11,752 nucleotides of DNA, from contig SKVS01000305.1 in NCBI GenBank assembly GCA_007129335.1, positions 1-11,752 of the forward strand, read 5' to 3'. The notes under the pieces are model-generated. The model ran no database searches and was not told the DNA's origin. It was given only the letters and a program-made list of their open reading frames with translations. The position numbers and the translations under genes are program-made. Positions 1-7,635 of this stretch are shown piece by piece; the stretch's first letter is position 1, and each line of letters starts with the position of its first letter. Source of the DNA: Spirochaetaceae bacterium (GTDB lineage: Bacteria > Spirochaetota > Spirochaetia > DSM-27196 > Salinispiraceae).

Positions 1-180
1 GAAATGCTCTTCCTTGCAGATGAAATGTTCAAACAACGGGGAAAAACTATTCACATAGTTTTTGGGACCCCTATTCTGCCTCATGAATATTCCGATGGAA
101 GTACCGCCGGTTCCTGGGCTCGGGCTATAAAGCACCGGGTTTATCAACTCTCTCAGATTGTACAAGCCTATGACCGGTAA
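1..180 (+). CDS. Lysophospholipid acyltransferase-like protein, C-terminal fragment
   Basis: The reading frame is open from the first base and ends at TAA 178-180, giving 59 C-terminal residues; the start lies outside the window. The segment contains LFLADEMFKQRGK followed by a beta-strand-like IHIVFGTPI and a basic, amphipathic tail (WARAIKHRVYQL). This pattern resembles the end of PlsC/hemolysin-type acyltransferases, which acylate lysophospholipid or glycerol-phosphate acceptors at the membrane. The catalytic HX4D block would lie upstream and cannot be seen, so the family call rests on the tail alone. The last 11 bases overlap the start of the U32-family gene, so the two are probably co-transcribed and translationally coupled. 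Confidence 0.5.
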   Translation, partial: EMLFLADEMFKQRGKTIHIVFGTPILPHEYSDGSTAGSWARAIKHRVYQLSQIVQAYDR

Positions 181-2443
181 ATCCGGTCTTTCTCATGGAC
201 CGGAACTCCTTTCGCCGGCGGGTAATCTGGATTCAGCCTACTATGCCTTTTCTGCCGGAGCAGACGGGGTGTATTTTGGTTTGCAGAAGTTTTCTGCCCG
301 GGCTTCTGCGCGGAATTTCAGTTTCGATGATGCTCGAAGACTCAGAGCCCACTCAAAAGGACTGGGGAAAAAAATATACGCAACGATCAATACCCTCATT
401 ACCCCCGGCGAATGGAAGGAACTGGATGAATGTGCCCGTTTTCTGGATTATCTGGAGGTCGATGGGGTAATTCTGCAGGATTGGGGAGTTTCCTGGTATC
501 TTTCTCACAACTTTCCGGGCCTTCAACGCCATAGTTCAACCCAAATGGCCATCCACAACTGGCAGGGAGCCTGCTTTGCCGCAGAACAGGGAATAAAAAG
601 AATTGTACTGGCCCGGGAAATGACAAAAGAAGAAATATCCCAGTGCATGGAAAAAAGTTTTCAGCGTTTTCCTGACCTTGAGTTTGAAGTTTTTATACAC
701 GGTGCCCAATGTTACGGTTTCTCGGGTCTTTGTCTTGCCTCGGGCCTTCAGTTGGGACGTTCGGCAAACCGGGGAGAATGCGGGCAAATTTGCCGAACCT
801 GGTTTGAGGACAGCTCAGCCAGACCGTCTGGAGACCAAAGCAGTAAGGTCCCGGACAATGTTCCCCGGTTTTATTTCAGCGCAAACGACAAGTCTCTGGC
901 ATACCATATTGGGCAAGCCGTACACCTGGGCATTCACAGTTTTAAAGTCGAGGGACGAATGAAGAGCCCTACCTATGTTCGGGAAACAATTGGAATGTAC
1001 CGGCACCTTATAGACCAGGTACTGGAAGGAAAAAATCCTGTTCCCCACAGGGACACCCTTTTCCGGGTACAATCTGCCCATTCCCGAACCTGGACCCCGG
1101 GTTTCTGGGACAATCCAAAGGGCCAAACCATGATTAACCCGCAGTTTCCCGGTGCTACGGGTTTTTTCCTCGGTAAGGTAAAACAGGTTCAGGGAAGAGC
1201 CTTCAGGCTGGAAACAGCCCATTCGCTTTTTCCCAGAGACGGGGTCTTTCTCCACATTGGTGGTAAATACCAAAATCCTTCCCAGGACAACACTTACCCG
1301 ATCCAGAAACAAAGCAGAGAAGCAAACCGATGGGACCATGGAGGCATTGTTAAAATTACTCCCCATAAAGACAAAGGAAGTCTGTGGATAGAGGTACAAA
1401 AGCACGGAACGCCCCTGATTCCTATTCCCGGAAGCCCGGTGCACCTGGTATCCAGACACGATGGACAACTACCCGCACTTAATCCCGGGTCCCTCCCCCT
1501 GTATTACCCCTCAATTACCTTAACTATTCGGATTGAGCCCGAGGGTTTGCATATTTCCTGCCCCTGGCTTTCCCGTACCTACCCCATTTCCTGGGAACCT
1601 TCGAATAATGCCACAGGATTAGTCAGTCAGTTACAGAAGGTATTTTCTGTAAAGGGAGAGTTCTTTTCCTTCGTACCTGTAACCAAAGAAACCCAGGGAA
1701 GCTATTTTTTTGCCCCAGCTTCCTTGCTTAAGTCCATTCGCAGAACCTGGGTAAAGGACTCAGAGCAGGCCTATTGGAATAAATCGCTGGATTACCCAGA
1801 ATTACCAAAAGCCCGCTCCTTAACTGCACTTTTTTCACTACCGCCTCGTCATAAGCTACAGGTACAAAAACTGCCATTCTACTTCCCCGGAGACCCGGTA
1901 GAGCCCTGGATTAGCCTGGCAGGGAAGGAAAAATGGATAGCGGTCTGGATTCCCCTCTTTCCCATTGAGCTGGGTCTCCCCGATTGGACCGGACTCAACG
2001 AATTTCTGTATCAAAAAGACCGGGCTCCTGTTGTACTGGGAATAGGAAATAGTAGTGCACTCTACCGATACCTGAAAGACTGGTCGATCATAGATGGGGT
2101 TTTTGCTTTTCTTGATTACGGTATGTATAGTGCAAATCCGTGGGCTGTAAACTTTTTCTGTTCAACAATAAAAGGCATCCAGGCCATGGTTCCATGGATA
2201 GAAAATGCCCCGTGGATCATGTCTGAGGATCAGTTACCCATGGATGTACGGGGTTTTCGCCCACCCCACTTTCTTTCCCGGGTTTGCAGCAGAAGAATTG
2301 AACAGGGAAACAGCTGTACCGGATGCCCCCACCTGAAAGGCCTGTCGACTGAGGTATGGAACAAGGATGTTTTCCAACAAGAAAAGCACTACAGGATACA
2401 ATCCTATAGATGCTGGAATATAGTGGATATGCCCCAAGCCTAG
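170..2443 (+). CDS. U32-family protein, RlhA-like (probable 23S rRNA hydroxylation factor)
   Basis: This is a 757-residue protein of the U32 ('collagenase-like peptidase') family. It opens with PELLSPAGN and ADGVYFG, the usual U32 N-terminus. The four-cysteine signature is complete: C181, C188, C204 and C208 within GAQCYGFSGLC and NRGECGQICR, followed by FKVEGRMKSPTYVR near residue 265. In RlhA, TrhP and UbiU/V such cysteines hold an Fe-S cluster; RlhA (YdcP) is needed for hydroxylation of 23S rRNA C2501. Length and a long C-terminal extension, as in RlhA with its DUF3656 part, favour RlhA over the shorter TrhP or UbiU/V. A second group of cysteines (C706, C716, C719, C748) lies near the C-terminus. 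I chose ATG 170, 11 bases inside the preceding gene; TTG 158 is possible but less likely. Neither start has a strong Shine-Dalgarno. The U32 family call is firm, the exact RNA target is not. Confidence 0.85.
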   Translation: MTGKSGLSHGPELLSPAGNLDSAYYAFSAGADGVYFGLQKFSARASARNFSFDDARRLRAHSKGLGKKIYATINTLITPGEWKELDECARFLDYLEVDGVILQDWGVSWYLSHNFPGLQRHSSTQMAIHNWQGACFAAEQGIKRIVLAREMTKEEISQCMEKSFQRFPDLEFEVFIHGAQCYGFSGLCLASGLQLGRSANRGECGQICRTWFEDSSARPSGDQSSKVPDNVPRFYFSANDKSLAYHIGQAVHLGIHSFKVEGRMKSPTYVRETIGMYRHLIDQVLEGKNPVPHRDTLFRVQSAHSRTWTPGFWDNPKGQTMINPQFPGATGFFLGKVKQVQGRAFRLETAHSLFPRDGVFLHIGGKYQNPSQDNTYPIQKQSREANRWDHGGIVKITPHKDKGSLWIEVQKHGTPLIPIPGSPVHLVSRHDGQLPALNPGSLPLYYPSITLTIRIEPEGLHISCPWLSRTYPISWEPSNNATGLVSQLQKVFSVKGEFFSFVPVTKETQGSYFFAPASLLKSIRRTWVKDSEQAYWNKSLDYPELPKARSLTALFSLPPRHKLQVQKLPFYFPGDPVEPWISLAGKEKWIAVWIPLFPIELGLPDWTGLNEFLYQKDRAPVVLGIGNSSALYRYLKDWSIIDGVFAFLDYGMYSANPWAVNFFCSTIKGIQAMVPWIENAPWIMSEDQLPMDVRGFRPPHFLSRVCSRRIEQGNSCTGCPHLKGLSTEVWNKDVFQQEKHYRIQSYRCWNIVDMPQA

Positions 2444-2501
2444 AACAAATGCTTCCAGACCTGGGTAATCCACGGGTTAGATACTTTTCCGAAAAAAATG
2501 T

Positions 2502-2984
2502 TTATGAGTTCAGCACATTCCGAATAACAACTTCGGTTTCCACAGCGGCAGATTGCATTACCCGGTTAATGACACCACCGAAGGGCATAGCCATGAGCTG
2601 GCTGTTCATTCGGGCAATGTAAACCGACCCATCGCTTTTTTCATAAATTGCCACGCGGCAGGGCATGAGGGGAGAAACAATACGCTCATCATCAAGGGCA
2701 AGGATCTCAGCGGAATAGCGGGAAGAACACAATTCATAGATCTTGACCGCTGCAACATCGTGCCCATGGTTTTTCAGAATGCCCTGCATGTCGTGTACCT
2801 TCAATACTGACCAGCCACCAGCCCGAACTTCCTGTTCAAACAATGCTACTGTTGTCTCAAAATCATTTGGGCTCCGGTCTTCCAGCATCATCAATGAGGG
2901 CAGACTAAAAAAACCAATGACAGCGGTGAGAACCACTCCGGCAACCAAGGCACCAAGGCCGACGAATACAAGTTTTTTGTTCAT
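2502..2984 (-). CDS. DUF302 domain protein with N-terminal membrane anchor
   Basis: This is a 160-residue protein. Residues 5-27 form one hydrophobic, glycine/valine-rich segment after MNKK, best read as an uncleaved membrane anchor, leaving the rest outside the cytoplasm. The remainder matches the DUF302 pattern: KIYELCSSRYSAEIL near 81-95, LMPCRVAIYEKSDGSVYIARMN near 106-127, and a closing helix. Two conserved cysteines, C86 and C109, could pair as a disulfide or bind a ligand. The biochemical function of DUF302 is not established. The start is well supported: AAGGAG (2991-2996) lies six bases before ATG. A strong promoter directly upstream suggests independent transcription from the kinase gene behind it. 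It converges on the U32 gene across a 58-base spacer in which I see no hairpin terminator. Confidence 0.85.
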   Translation of the reverse strand: MNKKLVFVGLGALVAGVVLTAVIGFFSLPSLMMLEDRSPNDFETTVALFEQEVRAGGWSVLKVHDMQGILKNHGHDVAAVKIYELCSSRYSAEILALDDERIVSPLMPCRVAIYEKSDGSVYIARMNSQLMAMPFGGVINRVMQSAAVETEVVIRNVLNS

Positions 2985-3013
2985 ATAAAACTCCTTTAAT
3001 ATTGTGAGTTCTA

Positions 3014-3042
3014 TATATACATTTTTTATTATATTGTGTCAA
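3014..3042 (-). promoter_or_regulatory. Sigma-70-type promoter for the DUF302 gene
   Basis: On the minus strand there is a perfect -35 TTGACA (3037-3042), a 17-base spacer rich in A/T, and -10 TATATA (3014-3019), with TG just before the -10. Transcription would start near 3007, leaving a leader of about 22 bases that holds the AAGGAG ribosome site. The -35 hexamer and most of the spacer lie inside the last codons and stop of the kinase gene. Confidence 0.7.
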
Positions 3043-3937
3043 CCACCGGAAGGGAAATTTTTATTTTCGTTCCTTCTCCCAATACACTGTCTATCCAGAA
3101 ACGCCCGCCAAACAGTTTGGTAAAATAATAGGCCTTTGTCAGCCCGAATCCCCCACCAAAGGTATTCATGGATTGTACGTTTGAGGCTCGAAAACCAAAG
3201 TCGACAATGGCCGGCAGCTCGAAAGAGGGAATACCCATACCCGTATCCTGAACCACAATATGAACTTCCTTTCCTGTATCGTTAATTCCTCCGCTTATCG
3301 TTCCACCAGGTGGGGTATACTTTCGGGCATTAGCCAACAGGTCGCGGAGAATATCCTGAAAAACGTTGGGCATGTTAACCGAGTTTCCATTATGGGATTC
3401 TACCGTAAATTGTACCAAGTACTTTCCCTCTTCGTGTTCGGCCAGATCGAATACAATGGAATAGGAACCCAGACTGTTTTTTTCGATTGCACTTAAAGCT
3501 TGTTGGTAATTTCTCTGAAGCTCTTCAAGAGAAAAGGTCCCCCACGAAAGGGGATTCTCTACCCGGGCAAGGAGCTCCCGAATACGAACCTCGGTAATCT
3601 GGAGAATAGTTTTGACATTATCATAAACCTCATCAAAAACATCCATGCCTTGACCTTCATCTCTGAGAAACCCTTGCAACTCCTGAAAAAGCTGATTCAA
3701 TTCCTTGGGAAACTGCAAGAGTTCATTCAGAAGGTCCTTGTCCGACATGTCTTCCTTAAGAGCACGGGACAGGGTGAATATGCGTAATTCCCCATTCGAC
3801 AACAGAGGGTAGTTGCCGTAAGCATTCTCCAATCGGGAAAGGTTGTACAGCAGAACATTCATGATGTTCAACACGCTGTGAAGCCCAAGGAGACGCACCT
3901 CGGTCTTGGTAAGTTGTATTGGGTTGGTTATTTCCAT
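3029..3937 (-). CDS. Cytosolic histidine-kinase-like ATPase (GHKL)
   Basis: This is a 302-residue soluble protein with no signal peptide or membrane segment. The C-terminal third is a clear HATPase_c domain: N box DLLANARKYTPPGG (199-212, N203), G1 DTGMGIP (231-237), an F-box-like DFGFRASN (246-253), G2 FGGGFGLTKAY (260-270) and a final GEGTKIKISLP. It should bind ATP. A candidate phosphoacceptor is H20 in LGLHSVLNIMN, which has the H-x3-N spacing of some kinase H boxes, but it is about 180 residues before the N box, with a long helical region (about 55-155) between. No PAS, GAF or HAMP sensor is visible and no response regulator gene is in the window, so it would be an orphan kinase. ATG 3937 keeps H20 but has no recognisable ribosome site. 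Autophosphorylation is inferred, ATP binding is well supported. Confidence 0.75.
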   Translation of the reverse strand: MEITNPIQLTKTEVRLLGLHSVLNIMNVLLYNLSRLENAYGNYPLLSNGELRIFTLSRALKEDMSDKDLLNELLQFPKELNQLFQELQGFLRDEGQGMDVFDEVYDNVKTILQITEVRIRELLARVENPLSWGTFSLEELQRNYQQALSAIEKNSLGSYSIVFDLAEHEEGKYLVQFTVESHNGNSVNMPNVFQDILRDLLANARKYTPPGGTISGGINDTGKEVHIVVQDTGMGIPSFELPAIVDFGFRASNVQSMNTFGGGFGLTKAYYFTKLFGGRFWIDSVLGEGTKIKISLPVVDTI

Positions 3938-4144
3938 AGTATAAGGGTAACAAGCCTTACCTGGGAAAACAAGGCAAAATCTCAGGACAAACGATTATGG
4001 TGAATATTGAAAGGGGAAAATAGGTGAGATCCGGTGAGCTAGGTCTACCCTGGGTAAAATCTTTGCACCGGGACCCCAAAAGGACCACGTCCCCACAGGA
4101 ATCCTGAGAAGCCGGGTGTCTCAAGATTCAAGGGGGAAAATACT

Positions 4145-5563
4145 TTAGTCGGTAAGAAGATTGTTAACGGTAGATATCTCAATGAATGAAGCACCGGTGG
4201 AAGGACCAAAGTTTCCAGCCATTATGAGTACCGTGTCTTCCCCGGATATCTGACCTTCTTCCACAAGGTGGTTCAATGATCGGTGAACAAAGTCATCGTG
4301 ACCTGTGGTGTCTTTTTCCATAATATTTGCATGAACCCCATAGGTTATTGCCAAGCGCCGCATGACATCTTCATCATAACATTCAACAAACATGGGTATA
4401 TTGCCCCGGTAGGCTGAAAGGTACCGGGCTGTACGGCCCGTGCTGGTGTCGATTATGATTCCCTTAATATTCAGGCGGTTCTCAGCTTCAATTGCCATTT
4501 CTGCAAGGAATGCAGGAATTTCTTTACTCGATGGGTCAACCTTTATGTCCATCATTGCTGGGGTTTGTTCTTCGCTGTATTTGGCGATCCTCGCCATGGT
4601 CTTTACCGCTTCAACCGGGTAATCACCGTAGGCTGTTTCGCCGGAAAGCATGAGACAGTCGGTACCATCGTAGACCGCATTGGCAATATCGCTTACCTCG
4701 GCTCGGGTGGGCCGGGGTTTCTTGATCATCGTGTGGAGCATTTGGGTAGCAGTAATAACGGGTTTACACTTCTCCCGGCATTTTCGGATAATCATTTTCT
4801 GTATTGCGGGAATTTTTTCCGCAGCTATTTCAATACCCAGATCTCCCCGGGCAACCATAATACCGTAGACATTGTCGATAATTTCATCAATATTATCGAC
4901 TCCTTCCTGATTTTCAATTTTCGCAATAATCTGACAAGCTGAATTTTTCTCATTGAGGATTCGCTGAATATCGTCCACGTCCTGCTTGTTCCTGACAAAG
5001 CTGTGAGCAATAAAATCGACCTTGTTTTCAATAGCAAAATTGATGTATTGAAAATCCTTCTCGCTAATTGATGCCAGGCTTATATGAACCCCTGGAACAT
5101 TGACACTTTTTTTGGATCCTATTTCCCCTTCATTCTCAACCTTACAGGTTAGGAATTGATCATCCTTTTCCATAACCCTCAATGAAATATCCCCGTCATC
5201 GATAAGAATCTGTTTACCAACAGGAACATCCTTGACAAAACCTTTGTAGGTGACCCCAACTACATCTGGAGTAGAAAGATGATCTGGGTCGCCGATAATT
5301 TTGACTATATCGCCCGCTTTGACGAAAATGTCTTCATCTTTTTTTTTCGTGGTTCTTACTTCTGGACCTTTGGTATCCAGAACCAGGGGTATTTTGTCCG
5401 ACACCTTCCGAACATTTTCAATTACCCTCAGGGTATCGTCAAAACTTTGATGGGCGGTATTCAAGCGGACAGCGGTCATGCCCTCGTTGTGCAGTGTCCT
5501 AATAAAATCCGGATCGCAGCGCAAATCCGAAATAGTTGCAAGGATCTTGGTCTGATTCCTCAT
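4145..5563 (-). CDS. pyk: Pyruvate kinase
   Basis: This 472-residue protein catalyses the last step of glycolysis, phosphoenolpyruvate + ADP to pyruvate + ATP, in the cytoplasm. Length and order match pyruvate kinase: the A domain starts at NQTKILATIS, the B domain spans about 72-160, then come catalytic K215 (IIAKIEN), the metal-binding MVARGDLG segment with E217 and D241, T273 in TATQML, and RPTRAE (284-289). The C domain is complete, with no extra PEP-utiliser domain. The phosphate/K+ site reads VRLNTAH (R33, N35, H38), with alanine where many enzymes have serine (NFSHG); I recall the NTAH form from Bacteroidetes enzymes. LDTKGPEVRTT (62-72) keeps the glutamate associated with K+-dependent enzymes. 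GGAG stands seven bases before the ATG and a strong promoter lies just upstream. The 207-base spacer after it shows no clear terminator. Confidence 0.96.
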   Translation of the reverse strand: MRNQTKILATISDLRCDPDFIRTLHNEGMTAVRLNTAHQSFDDTLRVIENVRKVSDKIPLVLDTKGPEVRTTKKKDEDIFVKAGDIVKIIGDPDHLSTPDVVGVTYKGFVKDVPVGKQILIDDGDISLRVMEKDDQFLTCKVENEGEIGSKKSVNVPGVHISLASISEKDFQYINFAIENKVDFIAHSFVRNKQDVDDIQRILNEKNSACQIIAKIENQEGVDNIDEIIDNVYGIMVARGDLGIEIAAEKIPAIQKMIIRKCREKCKPVITATQMLHTMIKKPRPTRAEVSDIANAVYDGTDCLMLSGETAYGDYPVEAVKTMARIAKYSEEQTPAMMDIKVDPSSKEIPAFLAEMAIEAENRLNIKGIIIDTSTGRTARYLSAYRGNIPMFVECYDEDVMRRLAITYGVHANIMEKDTTGHDDFVHRSLNHLVEEGQISGEDTVLIMAGNFGPSTGASFIEISTVNNLLTD

Positions 5564-5608
5564 TATTGATCTCCATGTGTGCAGGATAAGTGGTGGGTAG
5601 CCGGAAAC

Positions 5609-5637
5609 ACTATAGAGAAAACCTGAATGCCGGTCAA
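5609..5637 (-). promoter_or_regulatory. Sigma-70-type promoter for pyk
   Basis: The minus strand shows -35 TTGACC (5632-5637), exactly 17 bases of spacer and -10 TATAGT (5609-5614). Transcription would begin near 5602, giving a leader of about 40 bases before the pyk ATG. The stretch around the -10 (GGTTTTCTCTATAGTGT) is close to that of the FNR-like gene's promoter near 10571. Confidence 0.75.
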
Positions 5638-5666
5638 GAAACCTGCAGCTTTAGGAATAGCAAATT

Positions 5667-5680
5667 CTTGATTTGTCAAG
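5667..5680. repeat. Small inverted repeat in the pyk/LON divergent spacer
   Basis: CTTGA-TTTG-TCAAG is a perfect 5-bp repeat with a four-base centre, about 30 bases upstream of the pyk -35. It could be a regulator half-site pair, but a 5-bp match can occur by chance. The T9 run at 5701-5709 just downstream is not preceded by a usable stem, so this spacer shows no terminator, and I found no convincing promoter for the LON gene. Confidence 0.25.
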
Positions 5681-5777
5681 CCAAAATATCTTCCGGGCGG
5701 TTTTTTTTTAAGCAAATATGAATACCTGGAGAAAAATACTGGTTTACTCCGGAATATATTTGTATTTTTATCAGGAC

Positions 5778-6422
5778 ATGAGTAACAAGAAAAAAATCCC
5801 CCTATTCCCCCTCGGTCTCGTAATGCTTCCTGAAATGAGACTGCCCCTGCACATATTTGAAGAACGTTATAAAGCTCTCATAAACGATTGTATCCAGGGG
5901 AAAAAAGATTTTGGCATTGTGTACTACAATGGCACTACCCTGTTAAAACATGGGGCCAGTGTGGAAGTTGAACAAATTATCCGATCCTACGATGATGGCA
6001 GGATGGATCTTCTTGGCCTGGGTAAACAACGCTTTTTCATAACCCGTATTTATGAGGATCAGCTGTATATGGAGGCTGATGTAGTTTTTTTTGATGATGA
6101 AAATAATGTCTACGATTCACAGGCTAGGGAATTGGCGGTTCAAGCTCTACAGGCATTAAAAACCATAGCTGATCTTTCAGGAAAACCTTTTGACACTGCG
6201 GAGTTTGAGAAACTCGATTTAAAAAGGCTGAGTTTTCTTCTCACAAGCGCGGATATTCTAAGTATAGAAGAAAAACAGGAAAATCTGGAAAGCCTGTCCC
6301 TGTGTACCCGGTTTGAACGGATCATAACCGCAGCCCAAAGACATACCGAAAGAATTACTACCACCCAGAAGTTGAAAAAAATTCTCGGAGAGGATCAGGA
6401 CATAGCTAATTTATTTAACTAG
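5778..6422 (+). CDS. LON substrate-binding-domain protein (stand-alone, no protease)
   Basis: This is a 214-residue soluble protein made almost wholly of the Lon N-terminal (LON_substr_bdg/PUA-like) fold. Diagnostic parts are IPLFPLGLVMLPEMRLPLHIFEERY (7-31), GIVYYN, the strand pair HGASVEVEQIIRS and GRMDLLGLGKQRFFI (about 75-88), and the helical half with LSFLLTSADILSIEEKQENLE. The AAA+ ATPase and Ser-Lys protease domains of Lon are absent. Stand-alone versions are common in bacteria and their role is not settled; substrate or partner binding is a fair guess. The frame is open back to ATG 5718, which would add 20 aromatic-rich residues. I prefer ATG 5778 because family members usually start a few residues before IPLFPL. 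However, AGGA there is only one base from the ATG and neither start has good spacing, so the start is uncertain. A 108-base spacer separates it from the GGDEF gene. Confidence 0.85.
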   Translation: MSNKKKIPLFPLGLVMLPEMRLPLHIFEERYKALINDCIQGKKDFGIVYYNGTTLLKHGASVEVEQIIRSYDDGRMDLLGLGKQRFFITRIYEDQLYMEADVVFFDDENNVYDSQARELAVQALQALKTIADLSGKPFDTAEFEKLDLKRLSFLLTSADILSIEEKQENLESLSLCTRFERIITAAQRHTERITTTQKLKKILGEDQDIANLFN

Positions 6423-6434
6423 CGCGAATAACTA

Positions 6435-6449
6435 GGATTAAATTAATCC
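6435..6449. repeat. Perfect 7-1-7 palindrome (first of two) upstream of the GGDEF gene
   Basis: GGATTAA-A-TTAATCC is a perfect 15-base inverted repeat that begins 13 bases after the LON gene stop. It is A/T-rich at the centre and has no T-run after it, so it looks more like a protein-binding site than a terminator. Its centre (6442) is 34 bases from that of the second palindrome. Confidence 0.5.
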
Positions 6450-6468
6450 GTACTTTTTCTGATCCAAC

Positions 6469-6483
6469 CTTTGGTAACCAAAG
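6469..6483. repeat. Perfect 7-1-7 palindrome (second of two) over the GGDEF promoter
   Basis: CTTTGGT-A-ACCAAAG is a perfect 15-base inverted repeat. It covers the candidate -35 hexamer of the GGDEF gene, the position expected of a repressor operator. No T-run follows, so a terminator is unlikely. Confidence 0.55.
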
Positions 6484-6500
6484 CAAAAATGTAGTACACT
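6471..6500 (+). promoter_or_regulatory. Candidate promoter for the GGDEF gene
   Basis: -35-like TTGGTA (6471-6476), an 18-base spacer and -10 TACACT (6495-6500) would start transcription near 6507, about 24 bases before the ATG. The match is moderate, and the -35 is buried in the second palindrome. Confidence 0.4.
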
Positions 6501-6530
6501 GAATTCGAAAGCCATGCCCATGGAGAGAAA

Positions 6531-7622
6531 ATGCCCCGGAAAAGCAAAGTACAAATTCTTGAACAACGTATTGAATCTCTGACGTACGAGTATGAAAAGA
6601 AAATCTATGATTTAACCCAATTAATCGAACTTTCCAAGAGCTTAAACTCAAGCCTCGAATTTAATACCCTCATACAGTCGGTTCTCTATATCTGTATGGG
6701 CCAATTACGGGTACTAAAGGCCGGTATTTTTGTCCGCAAAGATATATCCCGTCATCACCTGGTTCTCCACCGAAATCAGGTTGGTTTTGACATAGATCAC
6801 AGTGTTTCCTATATGATTCCCGAGGACCACCGACTCCTGCCCTACCTTCAGGATCATTTTGAATGTCATACCATGGAAGAGCTAAGGCTGCACGTTCCGG
6901 AAGTGCAGAGCCTTTCCGCAATTACCACCCTGGATCCTTGTCTGGTAATCCCCTTGCGAAGTAAAAATGTAATAAACGGGATTATCCTTTTGGGAGAACC
7001 TATAGACGAAAAACCCTTCAGTCCGGATGATCGGCAGTACGCCATGACCATAGCTACCCTCTGCGGGGTTGCGGTATACAACGCCTGGTTATACGAGGTA
7101 ACCACCACCGATATGATGACCCATTTGAAAATGCGGCATTTTTTCATGGATAATCTAGGCACTACCATGAGCGATGCCCGGAGGGGAAAGAAAAACCTGT
7201 TTCTCATTATGCTGGACATCGATAATTTCAAAAAACTCAACGATACCCATGGGCACGTTGCAGGGGATCAGGTTATCAAGAATGTGGCCCTCATTATGCT
7301 GAACAATATTCGGGGAACCGATCTAGCAGCCCGATACGGAGGAGAGGAATTTGTTCTGCTCATTAAGGATTGCGAGCAGGAAACGGCTATAGCCATTGCC
7401 GAACGCATTAGAATTTCAATTCAGGATTCCCGACTGGATTATCAGGGAACCAGCCTTAGCGTAACCATTTCCTTGGGAATTGCACTCTACGACCCGTCGC
7501 GGGATCTCAGTCCTACCAACCTTATTGAACGGGCAGATAAGGCCTTGTACAGTGCTAAAACAGGGGGGAAAAACACCGTCTGCCTGGCTGACCATACCAA
7601 TTGCCCAATCCCCAAGGTTTGA
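6531..7622 (+). CDS. GAF-GGDEF diguanylate cyclase
   Basis: This is a 363-residue cytosolic protein. Residues 1-30 look like a short coiled coil, about 35-190 a GAF-type sensor domain, and about 192-355 a GGDEF domain that makes cyclic di-GMP from two GTP. The cyclase looks intact: metal residues in [12 protein letters not shown] (D229 and neighbours), GHVAGD, the active loop RYGGEEF (GGEEF 270-274), ISLGIALYD and ADKALYSAK. An inhibitory I-site, RGTD (261-264), lies five residues before GGEEF, so product feedback is likely. The ligand of the GAF domain is unknown. There is no membrane segment and no EAL or HD-GYP partner in the window. GGAG at 6522-6525 is five bases before the ATG. The gene ends 13 bases before nadA, so the two may share a transcript, although a separate nadA start is possible. 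Confidence 0.93.
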   Translation: MPRKSKVQILEQRIESLTYEYEKKIYDLTQLIELSKSLNSSLEFNTLIQSVLYICMGQLRVLKAGIFVRKDISRHHLVLHRNQVGFDIDHSVSYMIPEDHRLLPYLQDHFECHTMEELRLHVPEVQSLSAITTLDPCLVIPLRSKNVINGIILLGEPIDEKPFSPDDRQYAMTIATLCGVAVYNAWLYEVTTTDMMTHLKMRHFFMDNLGTTMSDARRGKKNLFLIMLDIDNFKKLNDTHGHVAGDQVIKNVALIMLNNIRGTDLAARYGGEEFVLLIKDCEQETAIAIAERIRISIQDSRLDYQGTSLSVTISLGIALYDPSRDLSPTNLIERADKALYSAKTGGKNTVCLADHTNCPIPKV

Positions 7623-7635
7623 CTATTATAGTACC

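Noticed and set aside
815..1468. Long open frame on the minus strand inside the U32 gene (217 codons)
   Set aside because: It is antisense to a well-supported gene and its translation shows no recognisable domain or ribosome site.
4070..4125. Possible terminator after pyk (gggac/gtccc at 4070-4093 and tgaga/tctca at 4105-4123)
   Set aside because: Stems of five pairs with large loops and no U-run on the minus strand; no better than chance in a 207-base spacer.
4565..4942. Plus-strand open frames inside pyk, possible antisense genes
   Set aside because: They mirror the coding bias of pyk and their translations have no family features.
5693..5709. GC-rich stretch followed by nine Ts, as a rho-independent terminator
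   Set aside because: No complementary upstream arm for the GC stretch, and no gene ends here on the plus strand.
5718..5777. Longer LON-domain protein, possibly with a membrane-like N-terminus (20 aromatic-rich residues)
   Set aside because: The segment is short, contains charged residues, and precedes the normal family start. I kept it as an alternative start, not as a signal peptide.
7480..7635. N-terminal extension of nadA by 52 residues
   Set aside because: The extension lies in another frame of the GGDEF gene, looks like shadow sequence, and would give an N-terminus unlike known NadA proteins.
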